Positions 55,609 through 64,000 of a stretch of DNA of 64,000 nt are shown piece after piece; positions within the stretch are counted from its first letter, which is position 1, and every line of letters starts with the position of its first letter. A program made the translations under genes and the position numbers. Source of the DNA: Amycolatopsis sp. FBCC-B4732 (GTDB lineage Bacteria > Actinomycetota > Actinomycetes > Mycobacteriales > Pseudonocardiaceae); the NCBI RefSeq assembly GCF_023008405.1, contig NZ_CP095376.1, positions 4,426,001-4,490,000 of the forward strand, given 5' to 3'. Under the pieces are notes generated by a model that did not search any database, was not told the DNA's origin, and worked only from the letters and a program-made list of their open reading frames with translations.

Positions 55609-57688
55609 GCGCACTCCCATTGTCGGTCAGTAGTCCGGCATACCGGCCCAGCTCCGCCGGGCGGAACAACCGGGCCTCGCGCTGGAACTGGCGGGACACC
55701 CCGCGGACCACGTGGCGCATGCCGATCGCGTCGCTGCCCGTGTCGGCCGCGGCCAGTGCTGCCGTGCGGGCCGCCGACGTGATGCCCGCGCCCGTCATGT
55801 CCAGGCGGCACAACGCGTCCACGTCGACGTCCGGGGCCAGCGGGGCCTCCGGGGGGAACGCCAGGTGCCACAGGCGGCGGCGCTCCGCCACGCCCGGGCG
55901 GGGGAAGTGGACCACGAAGTGGAACCGGCGGGTGAAGGCCGGGTCGATGTTCTCCTTCAGGTTGCTCGTCAGGATGATCAGGCCGTCGCTCGCTTCCAGG
56001 CGCTGCAGCAGGTAGCCGACCTCCAGGTTGGCGTAGCGGTCGGTGCCCTGCTTGACCTCGCCGCGCTTGCCGAACAGCGCGTCCGCCTCGTCGAAGAGCA
56101 GGACCGCGTGGCTGTCCTCCGCCTGGCGGAACACCACCTCCATGTTCTTCTCCGTCTCCCCCACCCACTTCGACACCACCTGCGCCAGGTCCACCTTCAG
56201 CAGCTCCAGGCCCAGGATGCCGGAGACGACCTCCGCCGACATCGTCTTGCCCGTGCCCGGCTCGCCGGTGAACATCGCCTTGACGCCGCCCGTCGTCGTC
56301 TTGCGGGCGAAGCCCCACGTCTCCGCGATGCGGGGCCACGCGCGGAACGCCGACGCGATTTCCCCGATCTGGGCCATCTGCGCGGCCGGCAGGACCAGGT
56401 CCGCCAGGCCCCGGCGCGGGACGATCGACTGCACCGCGCCGCTGGTGCGCCCGCGGGTCACCGTGGCGATCGCGGGCTCGACGTGATCGGTGAGCCGGTG
56501 GCCGTTGCCCGACAGGCGCGCGCCGGTGTCGGCGACCGCGGCCACCGCGCTGAGTTCGCCGCCGCTCATCCGGTAGCGGGCGGCCAGGTCGGCCAGGACG
56601 TCGTCGCCCAGCACCGGGAACGCCGACGACCACATCGCCCGGCGTTCCGGGAAGCCCGGCGGCGGGATCGTCACCTCCGCGTAGGTGCGGGCGGCCAGCA
56701 GCCGGGGCGGGCGCCACGGGGTCGCGCCGGTCAGGCACAGCGGCACGCCCGAATTCACCCACGGTTCGTCTGCCTGGGGGTCGCGGCCGTCCGTCGGGAG
56801 CCACAGGATCGCCTCCAGCGCGGCGGCGGTCCGCAGGTCGGCCGCCGCGTCCGCGGTCACGCGGCGCAGGGGACGCCCGGCCGCGGCCGCCAGCGCCTGC
56901 GCGACGTCGAGCTGGCTGTCGGCCGGGCAGCCCCACAGGCCGACCACGCCGACGTCGCCGCCGGCCAGCGCGCGGCCGAGCGTGGTGAGCCGCTCCGACT
57001 CCAGGTACGGGGACGCCACCTGGCGCGGCGAGCGGGTGACTTCGCCGGGGTCGTGGCCGAGGACGCCGACGTCGCCGCCCCAGCCCATCAGGTACTCGAA
57101 CACGCCGCCGCCGAGGGTCAGCTCCTGGGCGAGCTCGGTCGGCGCCTCGCCGTACGCCTTCACCAGGCCGTAGCGGCGCAGCCGGCCCGCGGACCCCAGC
57201 GCGCGGCGCAGGGCCAGGCGGTCGGCCGGGGTCTGGGCGATCACCGCGACCAGCAGCTCCACGCACGGCGCCCGCCGGTTGAGGTTGTCCACGACGTAGG
57301 CGTAGACGCGCTCGTAGCCGGGGTCCAGCTCCGGCGCGGCCACCAGCAGCAGCGCGTCCTGCTCGTCCCGGGACAGGCCGTAGCGGGTCGCGAGCGCGTC
57401 CAGCGGGAGCGTCAGCCCGCGCGCGGCGGCCAGCCGCCGGAGGTGCTGCTCGGACTCCGGGTCCGGCCGGGCCGGCGACGCGGGCTCGGTCATCCCTTCG
57501 GCGAAGGCGTCGACGCGGTCGAGCAGCGCGTCCACCTGCTCGTCGGTGACGCAGAACGGCGTCAGGTCCGGGCGCGTCAGCACCGCCACGGCCTCGGCCT
57601 GCCGGGCGACGGCGCCGCGCAGCGCCTGGTGCAGTTCCGCCAGGCGCACCCGGAGGTGCTCGGCCGCCGGCCCGCTCACGTCAGCCAC
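55601..57688 (-). CDS. eCIS AAA+ ATPase (Afp15/PVC15-like)
   Basis: The 695-residue protein has a helical N-terminus and a first, degenerate AAA-like module (about 235-390, 'VGVVGLWGCPADSQLDVAQALA' without a true P-loop). A second, intact AAA+ module follows, with Walker A GEPGTGKT (near 475), Walker B LLFDEADALFG (near 534) and 'NIDPAFTRRFHFVV' with the arginine-finger region. ATPases of this type are a hallmark of eCIS loci, where they assist particle assembly. The GTG start overlaps the tape-measure-like gene. Confidence 0.88.
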   Translation of the reverse strand: MADVSGPAAEHLRVRLAELHQALRGAVARQAEAVAVLTRPDLTPFCVTDEQVDALLDRVDAFAEGMTEPASPARPDPESEQHLRRLAAARGLTLPLDALATRYGLSRDEQDALLLVAAPELDPGYERVYAYVVDNLNRRAPCVELLVAVIAQTPADRLALRRALGSAGRLRRYGLVKAYGEAPTELAQELTLGGGVFEYLMGWGGDVGVLGHDPGEVTRSPRQVASPYLESERLTTLGRALAGGDVGVVGLWGCPADSQLDVAQALAAAAGRPLRRVTADAAADLRTAAALEAILWLPTDGRDPQADEPWVNSGVPLCLTGATPWRPPRLLAARTYAEVTIPPPGFPERRAMWSSAFPVLGDDVLADLAARYRMSGGELSAVAAVADTGARLSGNGHRLTDHVEPAIATVTRGRTSGAVQSIVPRRGLADLVLPAAQMAQIGEIASAFRAWPRIAETWGFARKTTTGGVKAMFTGEPGTGKTMSAEVVSGILGLELLKVDLAQVVSKWVGETEKNMEVVFRQAEDSHAVLLFDEADALFGKRGEVKQGTDRYANLEVGYLLQRLEASDGLIILTSNLKENIDPAFTRRFHFVVHFPRPGVAERRRLWHLAFPPEAPLAPDVDVDALCRLDMTGAGITSAARTAALAAADTGSDAIGMRHVVRGVSRQFQREARLFRPAELGRYAGLLTDNGSAHA

Positions 57689-59405
57689 CGGAGAAGGTCA
57701 GGGTCCGGCCGTCCAGCCAGACCACGTCGGGTACGTCGGTGAGGGCGCCGCCCCGCCACAGGTCCGTGTGGCGGCGGCCCAGCGGGATCTTCACGCGCAC
57801 CGCGTCGCGGGTGAACCGGACGGTGGCTTCCAGGTCGGCGAACGTCGTCAGGGCCCGGACCGGGGAGTCGCCCTCCCACAGCTGCCAGGCGATCATGCCC
57901 AGCGCCAGCGCCGCCGCCAGCGAGACGCTGTGCTCCAGTGCGCGGTCCGCCGCCAGCGGCACGGCCCGGTGCTCGACGAACAGCGTCCGGGCCAGTTCGT
58001 CCAGGCGCTCGGCGGAAAGACTCGTGGCCAGCCGGGGTTCCACGCCACCGGTCGTCCACAGCGGGGTGGGCCAGCGCAGGCGGGTCAGCGGGTCGTCGCG
58101 CAGCGGGCGCGCGTCGGTGATGAACCGGACGCCCGCCGCCGCCAGGTCGCGCAGGCCCGACGCCGGGAGCGGGCTGTCGCGGACCAGCACCGGCGGCCGG
58201 CCGCACGCCGCCCAGTGCGGCACCAGTTCGTCCACTGTGGACGTCCACGCGATCGGGAACAGGCCTTGCGCGTCGACCAGCAGCAGGCCGTCGTCGACGC
58301 CCGTGATCAGCAGCGGGTCGGCCCGGTCGTGGCCGCGGCACAGCGAGAGCGCCAGCACGCCGTCCAGCACCGGCAGCGCCGGGCCGGCTTCCCCGGCGAA
58401 CGCGGTCAGGTCCGGGACCGACTGCAGGCCGGCGAACGTCGCCGCCGCGAGGTCGTCCGCGGGAGTCCGCCGCCAGCCCCGCTGCGGTGCGCCGAGGACC
58501 TTGTACGCCAGTGCCGCGGCGAACAGCGGAGTCGCGGCGGCCAGGTCCACTCCGGACAGTGCCGGGCCGATCGCGTCCAGGTAGCCGGTCCTGGCCAGCG
58601 GGCCGGCCAGCAGGAACGGCAGCACCGAGCCGACCCGCGTCTCCCCCGCCGGCCTCGAAGACTCCGTCACGGACGCGGTCGCGTCGACCGGCGCGGTCTC
58701 CGCACCGGCCGGCGAACCCAGCAGCAGCCCGGCGAAGTCCGCACGGGTCGAGGGCGGCCACGCGAGGGATCGCCGCCGGGCCAGCTCCGCCGCCAGCACG
58801 ACGGCCGGTCCGGGCAGCTCTTCGGCCACGAATGACCCCTCGGGCTCGCCGGCCATGAAGGCCGCGCGTTCGGCGGCGGACTCGGCGAGCAGCGCGGACA
58901 GGTACCGCCGCACCGTCTCCTCGGGCAGCAACGCGAGCAGCGCGACCAGTTCTTCCCGCGCGGCCAGTTCCTCGAACAACGCCGCCACCGTCGGCGACGG
59001 CGGTTTTTCCGGTGTGCCCGGACCGAACTCCGACACCTCGCCACCTCCGTCCGATGGGGACGACCGGGCCGGGAGCACCACCGGCACCGGCAGCGGGATC
59101 GACTCGGACGGCGTCCCGCCACCCGCCGCGACGGTTTCGAGGACCAGGCCCGAGGGCACCAGCCCGCTTCCGCCGCGCCCGGCCGCGGACAGCCGGACCG
59201 ACAGCCGCACCGGCTCGGTGATCTCCACGTCCGGGCCGTCGCCGTCGAGCAGGCCGTCGAACCGCGCGGCCAGCAGCTCCGGCAGGGCGTCGAGGACCCG
59301 CTGGACAAGGCCGCGGGGGTCGGGCCCCCAGCTCCACCCACCGCGCCGGACCACCCGCACCACGCACTGGCGCACGGTGACCTCGCCGCCGGTGGGTGCG
59401 CTCAC
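57681..59405 (-). CDS. Contractile injection system tape-measure-like protein
   Basis: The 574-residue protein opens with a short conserved strand-rich block ('VRQCVVRVVRRGG', then 'LPELLAARFDGLL'). The middle is helical, Ala/Leu-rich and low in aromatic residues. It ends 'DAVRVKIPLGRRHTDLWRGG'. This plan matches the CIS tape-measure (Afp14-type) family usually found beside the AAA+ ATPase. Tape-measure proteins set sheath length. The GTG start overlaps the preceding stop (GTGA). Confidence 0.65.
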   Translation of the reverse strand: MSAPTGGEVTVRQCVVRVVRRGGWSWGPDPRGLVQRVLDALPELLAARFDGLLDGDGPDVEITEPVRLSVRLSAAGRGGSGLVPSGLVLETVAAGGGTPSESIPLPVPVVLPARSSPSDGGGEVSEFGPGTPEKPPSPTVAALFEELAAREELVALLALLPEETVRRYLSALLAESAAERAAFMAGEPEGSFVAEELPGPAVVLAAELARRRSLAWPPSTRADFAGLLLGSPAGAETAPVDATASVTESSRPAGETRVGSVLPFLLAGPLARTGYLDAIGPALSGVDLAAATPLFAAALAYKVLGAPQRGWRRTPADDLAAATFAGLQSVPDLTAFAGEAGPALPVLDGVLALSLCRGHDRADPLLITGVDDGLLLVDAQGLFPIAWTSTVDELVPHWAACGRPPVLVRDSPLPASGLRDLAAAGVRFITDARPLRDDPLTRLRWPTPLWTTGGVEPRLATSLSAERLDELARTLFVEHRAVPLAADRALEHSVSLAAALALGMIAWQLWEGDSPVRALTTFADLEATVRFTRDAVRVKIPLGRRHTDLWRGGALTDVPDVVWLDGRTLTFSGG

Positions 59406-59923
59406 TTGGCGACCTCCACCAGGCGGCCCGCCCAGCCCGCCACCAGCACCAGCACGGCGTGCGCGCCCGTGCTCACCGTCAGCGGCAGCGACACGTGGTC
59501 GTCGCCCTTCTTGACGACCCCGGCGACCGGCAGCGTGTCGGGCCCCTCGGAGACCAGCGCGAACACGGCGGTGTCCGCGTCCGCGACGCCCGGCAGCTTG
59601 ACGAGCAGCCCGGTGGGGTCGAACTCGACCGGGACCTTCAGTTCCGCCAGTTCCTTCAGCGCGGGCTTCGCCGGCTGGCCGGACACCCGCGTGACGCCGT
59701 AGGCCAGCGGATCGAGGAACACCGCCGGCTGGTCGTCGGCCTCGTGCACGGCCAGTTCCCGGCCCCCCAGCGACAGGGTCACCAGGTCACCGGCCTTGAG
59801 CGAGAGCCGCACCGGCAGCGCGGCGCCGACCAGGGCGTCCGCCGCCGGCACCGGCGTGCCGATCGCCTTGACCGCACCGACCACGATGCCGGTGCTCGAC
59901 TCGTACACCGCGAAAACGCTCAC
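59402..59923 (-). CDS. eCIS-operon beta-rich hypothetical protein
   Basis: The protein has 173 residues from GTG 59923, which overlaps the upstream stop as GTGA; the open frame upstream of it is antisense noise. It is made of short beta-like blocks ('VRLSLKAGDLVTLSLGGRELAVHE', 'VSLPLTVSTGAHAVLVLVAGWAGRLVEV' in outline). No family was recognised. Its position between the fibre-like and tape-measure genes suggests a structural or adaptor role in the particle. Confidence 0.65.
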   Translation of the reverse strand: MSVFAVYESSTGIVVGAVKAIGTPVPAADALVGAALPVRLSLKAGDLVTLSLGGRELAVHEADDQPAVFLDPLAYGVTRVSGQPAKPALKELAELKVPVEFDPTGLLVKLPGVADADTAVFALVSEGPDTLPVAGVVKKGDDHVSLPLTVSTGAHAVLVLVAGWAGRLVEVAK

Positions 59924-61053
59924 CCTCGGCCACCCCCGCTCGTCGCCGCGACCGTTGCCAGGACCAGGAAGTCGACCGAGCCCGACGCTTCGGTGACCGC
60001 GGGACCCACTCCGGGGTCGTAGGACCGCAGCCGGCACCGGACCCGCCGGTCACCGTCCACAGTGGCCTCCACCGGGACGGTCAGCCCCGCTTCCGACGGC
60101 GGGATCCGCGGCGTCACGTAGACGTGCAAGGACACCCGGCCGTCGGCGATCTCCGCCGCCGTGACGCCGGACGGCAGCGGCAGCACCATGCCGTCGGTCG
60201 CGCTGCCCGACGTCGCCAGCACGCTGCCCGCCGAGGTCTGGCCGGAGAAGCTGCCCGCGATGGTCAGGTTCCCGTTGGCCTCCACCGTCAGCAGCGGGTC
60301 GACGTCGCCGGATCCCTTGTAGAGCCCGTAGACCAGGGTCGGCGCGGGCGCGGCGGACAGCACCAGCGCCGGCTTGCCCTCCTGGACCTCGGGCAGGGTG
60401 CGCAGCGCCAGCGAACCCGACCGGGCCGACACGGTGTCCGCGCGCACCCCGACGTACCGCGGCCCGACCCCGCGCGCGGCCGGGACCACCGCGGTGAAGT
60501 GCACGCCGTTCCACTGGACGAAGCCCAGCAGGACCAGCCACTGCACGGGCGGGGCCGCCGGGGCGGCGGCCACCGCGGGCGGCTGCTGGTCGGCCACCAG
60601 CCGCTCGTCGCCGAGCCGCCGGAAGAGGATCTGGTAGGACTCCTCGACCCGGGTCGGCCCGCCGGAGCCGGCGCACGAGGCCGGGCCGGTCGGCGGCTGG
60701 GTCCGGTCGGCGGCGGTGAGGAACACCGGGTACGGGTCGGTCGTCTTCCCGTCGGCGCCGTTGACGGCCTCGAAGTCCGCCTCCGACAGCACGACCGGCG
60801 CCGGCACCACGATCTCCCGGCCGGTCCCGTCGACCGCGAGCCCGGCTTGCACGCTCACCTCGACGAACCGGTCGCCCGACACCGGATCGGTCCGGTTCTC
60901 GGTCGTCAGGCCGAGCCCGTCGGCGATGCCCCAGTCGTGCGAAAGGCGCGCGTGCCGGACGGCCGCCGAACGGGCGTGGGCGACGGTCGCCGCGAGGTCC
61001 GCGGCGGCGAGCACCTGCCCCTCGTGGAACTCCGGGCGCAGTGGACCGGTCAC
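59920..61053 (-). CDS. eCIS-associated fibre/baseplate-type protein
   Basis: The 377-residue protein starts 'FHEGQVLAAADLAATVAHARSAAVRHARLSHDWGIADGLGL' in outline. This module (F-x-GQ-L-x3-DL ... RH ... WGI-x-GL), followed by 'VQAGLAVDGTGREIVVP', recurs in surface proteins of contractile-particle loci and in the next gene. The C-terminal half is beta-rich ('LLTVEANGNLTIAGSFSGQ'), suggesting a receptor- or shaft-like part. The 4-bp overlaps show tight coupling. Confidence 0.65.
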   Translation of the reverse strand: MTGPLRPEFHEGQVLAAADLAATVAHARSAAVRHARLSHDWGIADGLGLTTENRTDPVSGDRFVEVSVQAGLAVDGTGREIVVPAPVVLSEADFEAVNGADGKTTDPYPVFLTAADRTQPPTGPASCAGSGGPTRVEESYQILFRRLGDERLVADQQPPAVAAAPAAPPVQWLVLLGFVQWNGVHFTAVVPAARGVGPRYVGVRADTVSARSGSLALRTLPEVQEGKPALVLSAAPAPTLVYGLYKGSGDVDPLLTVEANGNLTIAGSFSGQTSAGSVLATSGSATDGMVLPLPSGVTAAEIADGRVSLHVYVTPRIPPSEAGLTVPVEATVDGDRRVRCRLRSYDPGVGPAVTEASGSVDFLVLATVAATSGGGRG

Positions 61054-63074
61054 GACGTCTCACCCGACCGCGGCTTGCGAGCGGAACCGCCGCCGCGGGC
61101 CGAGGAGGACCGGCCCCGCCGCGGCGGCGGCTTCGGCTTCTCGGCCTGCTCCTCGGCAGAATCAGCGGAATCGGCAGCACCGGCCTCGGTTTCCGGTTCC
61201 GGGGCGTTCTCCAGCTCCGAGAGCCGGTCGGACAGCCGGTCCGGCAGCTCGTCCCGCACCTGCGTGACCTGCTCCCGCGCGGCGTCCAGCTGTCCGCGCA
61301 ACGCCTCCACAGTCGCGACCAGGTCGCTCACCTGGCCCCGCAGCGCGTTCATCTCCTGCAGGCTGTCGGTCACCTCGGCCGGCACGGTGTACACCTGCTC
61401 CCGCACCGGCTTCGGCACGGTCTCCCCCGGAGCCGGGGTCACCAGGAGCTCCCACATCCGCTCCAGCGGGCTCCGCGACCGCCATTTTTCGAGCAGCCGC
61501 GGCACGTACGGCCGCGGGATCGGCCCGGTGGCCGGCACGGACGGCGGCCGGTGCACCGGCGTCGGCTGACAGCAGATCTGCTCGGCGAAGTGACGCAGCT
61601 GGTACAGCTTCGGCAGCCACTCGCCGTAGGCCGAACCACCCGGCAGCACCTGCTCCCGGGTCGCCGAGCAGACGCGCACGACGTCGCAGCCGTCCAGCTC
61701 CAGGTGCGCGAGCAGCACGTCGTTGTCGGCGCAGTCGGCGCACGGCGGGTTCAGCGTCGAGCAGGCCGCGTCGCTGACGAACCGGAGCACGGAGGTCGTC
61801 AGCTTCCCGGCCGCGTCCGTGAGCAGGCCCAGGTCGGCGACGGTCAGCCGCTGCATCCGGTCCGGCTCCGGGATGGGCAGCGGCTGCGGGATGGCGACCG
61901 TGCGCACCTCGTCGTGCAGCTTGCAGTCCGCGACGCCGGCCACCCGGTCCAGCCGGCCGAGCAGCCACTCCCGGATCCGCACCAGATCGGCCCGGAACTC
62001 GGCCTCCAGCACGTTGTCCAGCGGCGTGCCCTGCGCCAGCAGGCGCAGCTCGATGGGGGCGTCCGGGTCGAGGGTGACCACCCGGTTCTTCACCTCCGCC
62101 AGGAGGGCCAGCGCGATCTGCCGGTGCGCCAGCTCCGGCCAGACCTCCCGCGGGTCGGTCTCGGCCAGCCGGGCGCAGGCCGCGCCGAGCACCTCCCGGG
62201 CGGTGTCGATCGAGCCGAGTTCTTCGTGCCGGCCCCGCAGTTCCTGCTGTCCCGCCTCGTCGTAGGTGTCGTACCGGGCGACGGAAGCGGCCAGCGCCCG
62301 CACGTACTCGGTCTGCTGCCGCGCCTCCGGTGGCTGCGGGGTGTCCCCGGCGGCCTGCAGCAGGGCGAGGTTGTCGCGGTACCGGACCAGGTCGGCGTCG
62401 TCGAACCGGATCGGCCGGGTCGAGGAGCCGCCGGCGACCGCCATCGGGTCCAGGTAGCGCCCGAGCCGCGCGCTCAGCAGGCGGATGTGCTCGCAGGCGT
62501 CCTTGTCCCCGATCTGCGCGAGCAGCTTGGTGGCGGGGTTGTACCGGTGGTCGTCGGTCGTGTCGCACTTGACGACGAACCGGAAGCCCTCCTCGACGCG
62601 GGACGGCACGCACCCCGGCGACGGGCACGGCTCCTCGGTGGCGAACGGCGTGACCGCGCCGGTCATGCTCTCCTCGTACCGCACGAAGAGCCCGAAGTGG
62701 CGCTGGTCGTCGTCGCACGGGTCGCCGCAGCCGACGCCCGGCGAGGACACCCGCAGCTCGCGCACGAGCGCCTGCACGTCGACCTTCTCCTTGCAGGACA
62801 GTACGATGTCGTTGCCGCAGCAGTCCAGCGCGTGCCCGGGGTGCACGAGCACGGTCCCGCCCGTGCACGAACCGCAGGTGACCTCGAGCCCGCACACGAC
62901 GCCGGGACCCGACAACATCCGGTTGTGCAGCCGGTCCTTCCCGGCCACGTAGTCGGTCAGCAGCGTGAGGTCGTCCTCGGTGAGCAGCTGCCCCGAGAAG
63001 AACCGCGGCCGGACGAACGCGGCGGGGAAGGCCGGCGCCCCGCCGCACCCGCACCCGCACCCAGACGTGCTCAT
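61050..63074 (-). CDS. eCIS-associated large surface protein, Cys-rich N-terminus
   Basis: The 674-residue protein starts at ATG 63074 (overlapping the upstream stop as ATGA), giving an unusual beginning 'MSTSGCGCGCGG'. Next comes 'FFSGQLLTEDDLTLLTDYVAGKDRLHNRMLSGPGVVCGLEV' in outline, the same GQ-L...DL module as in the next gene. 'VHPGHALDCCGNDIVLSC' and further Cys pairs follow ('CADCADNDVLLAHLELDGCDVVRVC'). Near the C-terminus is a coiled coil (about 555-610, 'LRGQVSDLVATVEALRGQLDAAREQ' in outline), then an acidic and finally a basic disordered tail. It is probably a structural component of the particle. Confidence 0.7.
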   Translation of the reverse strand: MSTSGCGCGCGGAPAFPAAFVRPRFFSGQLLTEDDLTLLTDYVAGKDRLHNRMLSGPGVVCGLEVTCGSCTGGTVLVHPGHALDCCGNDIVLSCKEKVDVQALVRELRVSSPGVGCGDPCDDDQRHFGLFVRYEESMTGAVTPFATEEPCPSPGCVPSRVEEGFRFVVKCDTTDDHRYNPATKLLAQIGDKDACEHIRLLSARLGRYLDPMAVAGGSSTRPIRFDDADLVRYRDNLALLQAAGDTPQPPEARQQTEYVRALAASVARYDTYDEAGQQELRGRHEELGSIDTAREVLGAACARLAETDPREVWPELAHRQIALALLAEVKNRVVTLDPDAPIELRLLAQGTPLDNVLEAEFRADLVRIREWLLGRLDRVAGVADCKLHDEVRTVAIPQPLPIPEPDRMQRLTVADLGLLTDAAGKLTTSVLRFVSDAACSTLNPPCADCADNDVLLAHLELDGCDVVRVCSATREQVLPGGSAYGEWLPKLYQLRHFAEQICCQPTPVHRPPSVPATGPIPRPYVPRLLEKWRSRSPLERMWELLVTPAPGETVPKPVREQVYTVPAEVTDSLQEMNALRGQVSDLVATVEALRGQLDAAREQVTQVRDELPDRLSDRLSELENAPEPETEAGAADSADSAEEQAEKPKPPPRRGRSSSARGGGSARKPRSGETS

Positions 63075-64000
63075 GAACGCTCCTCGGTGATGAAGAACCA
63101 GCTCTCGAAGACGTCGCCGCCGGCGCCGGTGCCCGACGTCCACGGCCCGATGCCCGTCGGCGGGACGAGGCACCCGGTCGGGTCCGGCTCGGGCTTGGGG
63201 TCGTGGCCGTGGCCGGTCTCGGTCTCGACGTCGGTGTCCGCGTGGCCGGTGAAGGGGACCCGGCCGCCGACGTTGGTGCCGTCGACCGGGCGGCAGCAGT
63301 GGTCGAGGATGAACGCGGCGCGGACGGTGATCAGCACGCGATCGCCGTCCTGCAGGGTCTCGCGGGTCGTCTGCCGGTAGCGGAAGTGGTCGGTGAACTC
63401 GCCGTCCTTCGGGGTGGGTTCCTCGAACGCGCCGCCCATGTACCAGGTGTCGGCGTTGCGCCCGGCCCCGCCTTCGATCACCTGGATCTCGACCACCCCG
63501 CGGCGCAGGCTGTCGACGCGGACGCCGTCGGAGAACTCGACGACCAGGCCGCCGGAGTTCTTCTGCGTGCCGAGCAGTTCCCTGGCCTCGTTCACCGTGT
63601 AGGTGTGGCCGTGCTTCCAGTTGACGCCGGTGATCACCGTCGGGACGCGGCGGCCGAAGAACCGGCGGACGTCGAGGTGGATCCGGTCTTCGCGGACCGG
63701 CTGGGCGAAGTCGACGTCGTCGATCCGGGCCAGCCACAGGACCTTGTGCTCGCACCGGGTGCAGCAGGTCTCGCAGCGCTCGTCCTTCGGCGGCGTCTTG
63801 GTGGTGACGCGGACGCAGTAGCTCTCCTCGGTGTAGCCGAAGTCGCAGTCCGAGGTGTCCCCGCAGGCGGAGTTGAACACCGTCCGGGTCGGCTCGACCG
63901 CGCGTTCGGTGTACTCGACGCCGACCCACACGGTCGTCCCGGTGCGCTCGTCCTCGGGCAGCGCGTCCCACAGGTCGATCGCGCAGCTGCCCGGCACGAG
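63071..64000 (-). CDS. eCIS-operon hypothetical protein, truncated by the window edge
   Basis: The gene enters from the right edge. At least 308 residues are present and the true start lies outside; the GTG at 63997 is probably internal. A Cys-rich segment 'CETCCTRCEHKVLWLARIDDVDF' precedes 'DRIHLDVRRFFGRRVPTVITGVNWKHGHTYT' (both in outline). It ends with a low-complexity acidic/His stretch and 'GGDVFESWFFITEERS'. No family was recognised. It is the most upstream visible gene of the minus-strand eCIS operon, coupled by ATGA to the next. Confidence 0.6.
   Translation of the reverse strand, partial: LVPGSCAIDLWDALPEDERTGTTVWVGVEYTERAVEPTRTVFNSACGDTSDCDFGYTEESYCVRVTTKTPPKDERCETCCTRCEHKVLWLARIDDVDFAQPVREDRIHLDVRRFFGRRVPTVITGVNWKHGHTYTVNEARELLGTQKNSGGLVVEFSDGVRVDSLRRGVVEIQVIEGGAGRNADTWYMGGAFEEPTPKDGEFTDHFRYRQTTRETLQDGDRVLITVRAAFILDHCCRPVDGTNVGGRVPFTGHADTDVETETGHGHDPKPEPDPTGCLVPPTGIGPWTSGTGAGGDVFESWFFITEERS

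Noticed and set aside
59924..60037. Longer start for the 173-aa eCIS protein
   Set aside because: The extra 38 residues lie inside the upstream gene; GTG 59923 forms the GTGA overlap used throughout this operon.
63075..63971. N-terminal extension of the 674-aa eCIS protein
   Set aside because: The extension is Arg-rich shadow sequence across the upstream gene; the ATG at 63074 overlaps that gene's stop as ATGA, like its neighbours.

Overview
The window is high-GC (about 70% by eye) actinobacterial DNA. It is packed with 1-4 bp start/stop overlaps (ATGA, GTGA, TGATG) and frequent GTG starts. The gene content (split-cyclase carotenoid cluster, F420-type LLM oxidoreductases, DUF222/HNH protein, class F sortase pair, CebR-like operators, rubber oxygenase) suggests a soil member of the Pseudonocardiaceae, probably Amycolatopsis or a close relative. 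That placement is inference.

Layout. 0-10.7 kb: a MarR regulator and SnoaL-like protein, a divergent Rieske protein, the carotenoid operon crtE-I-B-Yc-Yd-T-U (expected product an aromatic isorenieratene-type carotenoid), then an NTF2/SDR pair with a divergent LysR gene. 10.9-15.7 kb: a plant-polysaccharide island with a five-domain GH9 cellulase, a GH12 endoglucanase and a decayed GH10 xylanase, each preceded by a CebR-type palindrome. 15.7-26.2 kb: a 58-bp tandem repeat, TetR/MFS/SGNH esterase, succinate dehydrogenase sdhCAB with a divergent LysR gene, AraC, a quinone oxidoreductase and a DUF222/HNH protein. 26.3-31.2 kb: a TetR-controlled acyl-CoA ligase/LLM/SDR catabolic cassette. 31.8-33.1 kb: a surface protein with its class F sortase. 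33.1-37.8 kb: a latex-clearing (Lcp) rubber oxygenase, its TetR regulator, an acyl-CoA dehydrogenase and an MFS transporter, linked by two copies of the same operator. 37.8-38.8 kb: a non-coding zone of 232-bp tandem repeats. 38.9-44.0 kb: a three-subunit molybdenum formate dehydrogenase whose catalytic subunit reads through an in-frame TGA as selenocysteine; a bacterial-type SECIS hairpin follows the TGA. 44.0-49.9 kb: LacI, a winged-helix regulator, a TerC-family exporter behind a yybP-ykoY (Mn2+) riboswitch, an Eis-like acetyltransferase, an SDR and a LysR.

49.9-64.0 kb: part of an extracellular contractile injection system (eCIS) locus that runs off the right edge. On the minus strand, in transcription order, are a truncated hypothetical, two related surface or baseplate-type proteins, a small protein, a tape-measure-like protein, an AAA+ ATPase and a 98-aa protein. 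Facing this operon on the plus strand is a 1512-residue protein with a disordered leader, helical and membrane segments, a Lys-rich stretch and an unrecognised C-terminal domain. It overlaps by 4 bp a 215-aa gene. I read these as a candidate injected effector and its partner or immunity protein. This pair, with a decayed tandem copy of the neighbouring LysR 3' end just upstream, is the best candidate for something undescribed.

No tRNA, rRNA, CRISPR array or intact insertion sequence was seen.
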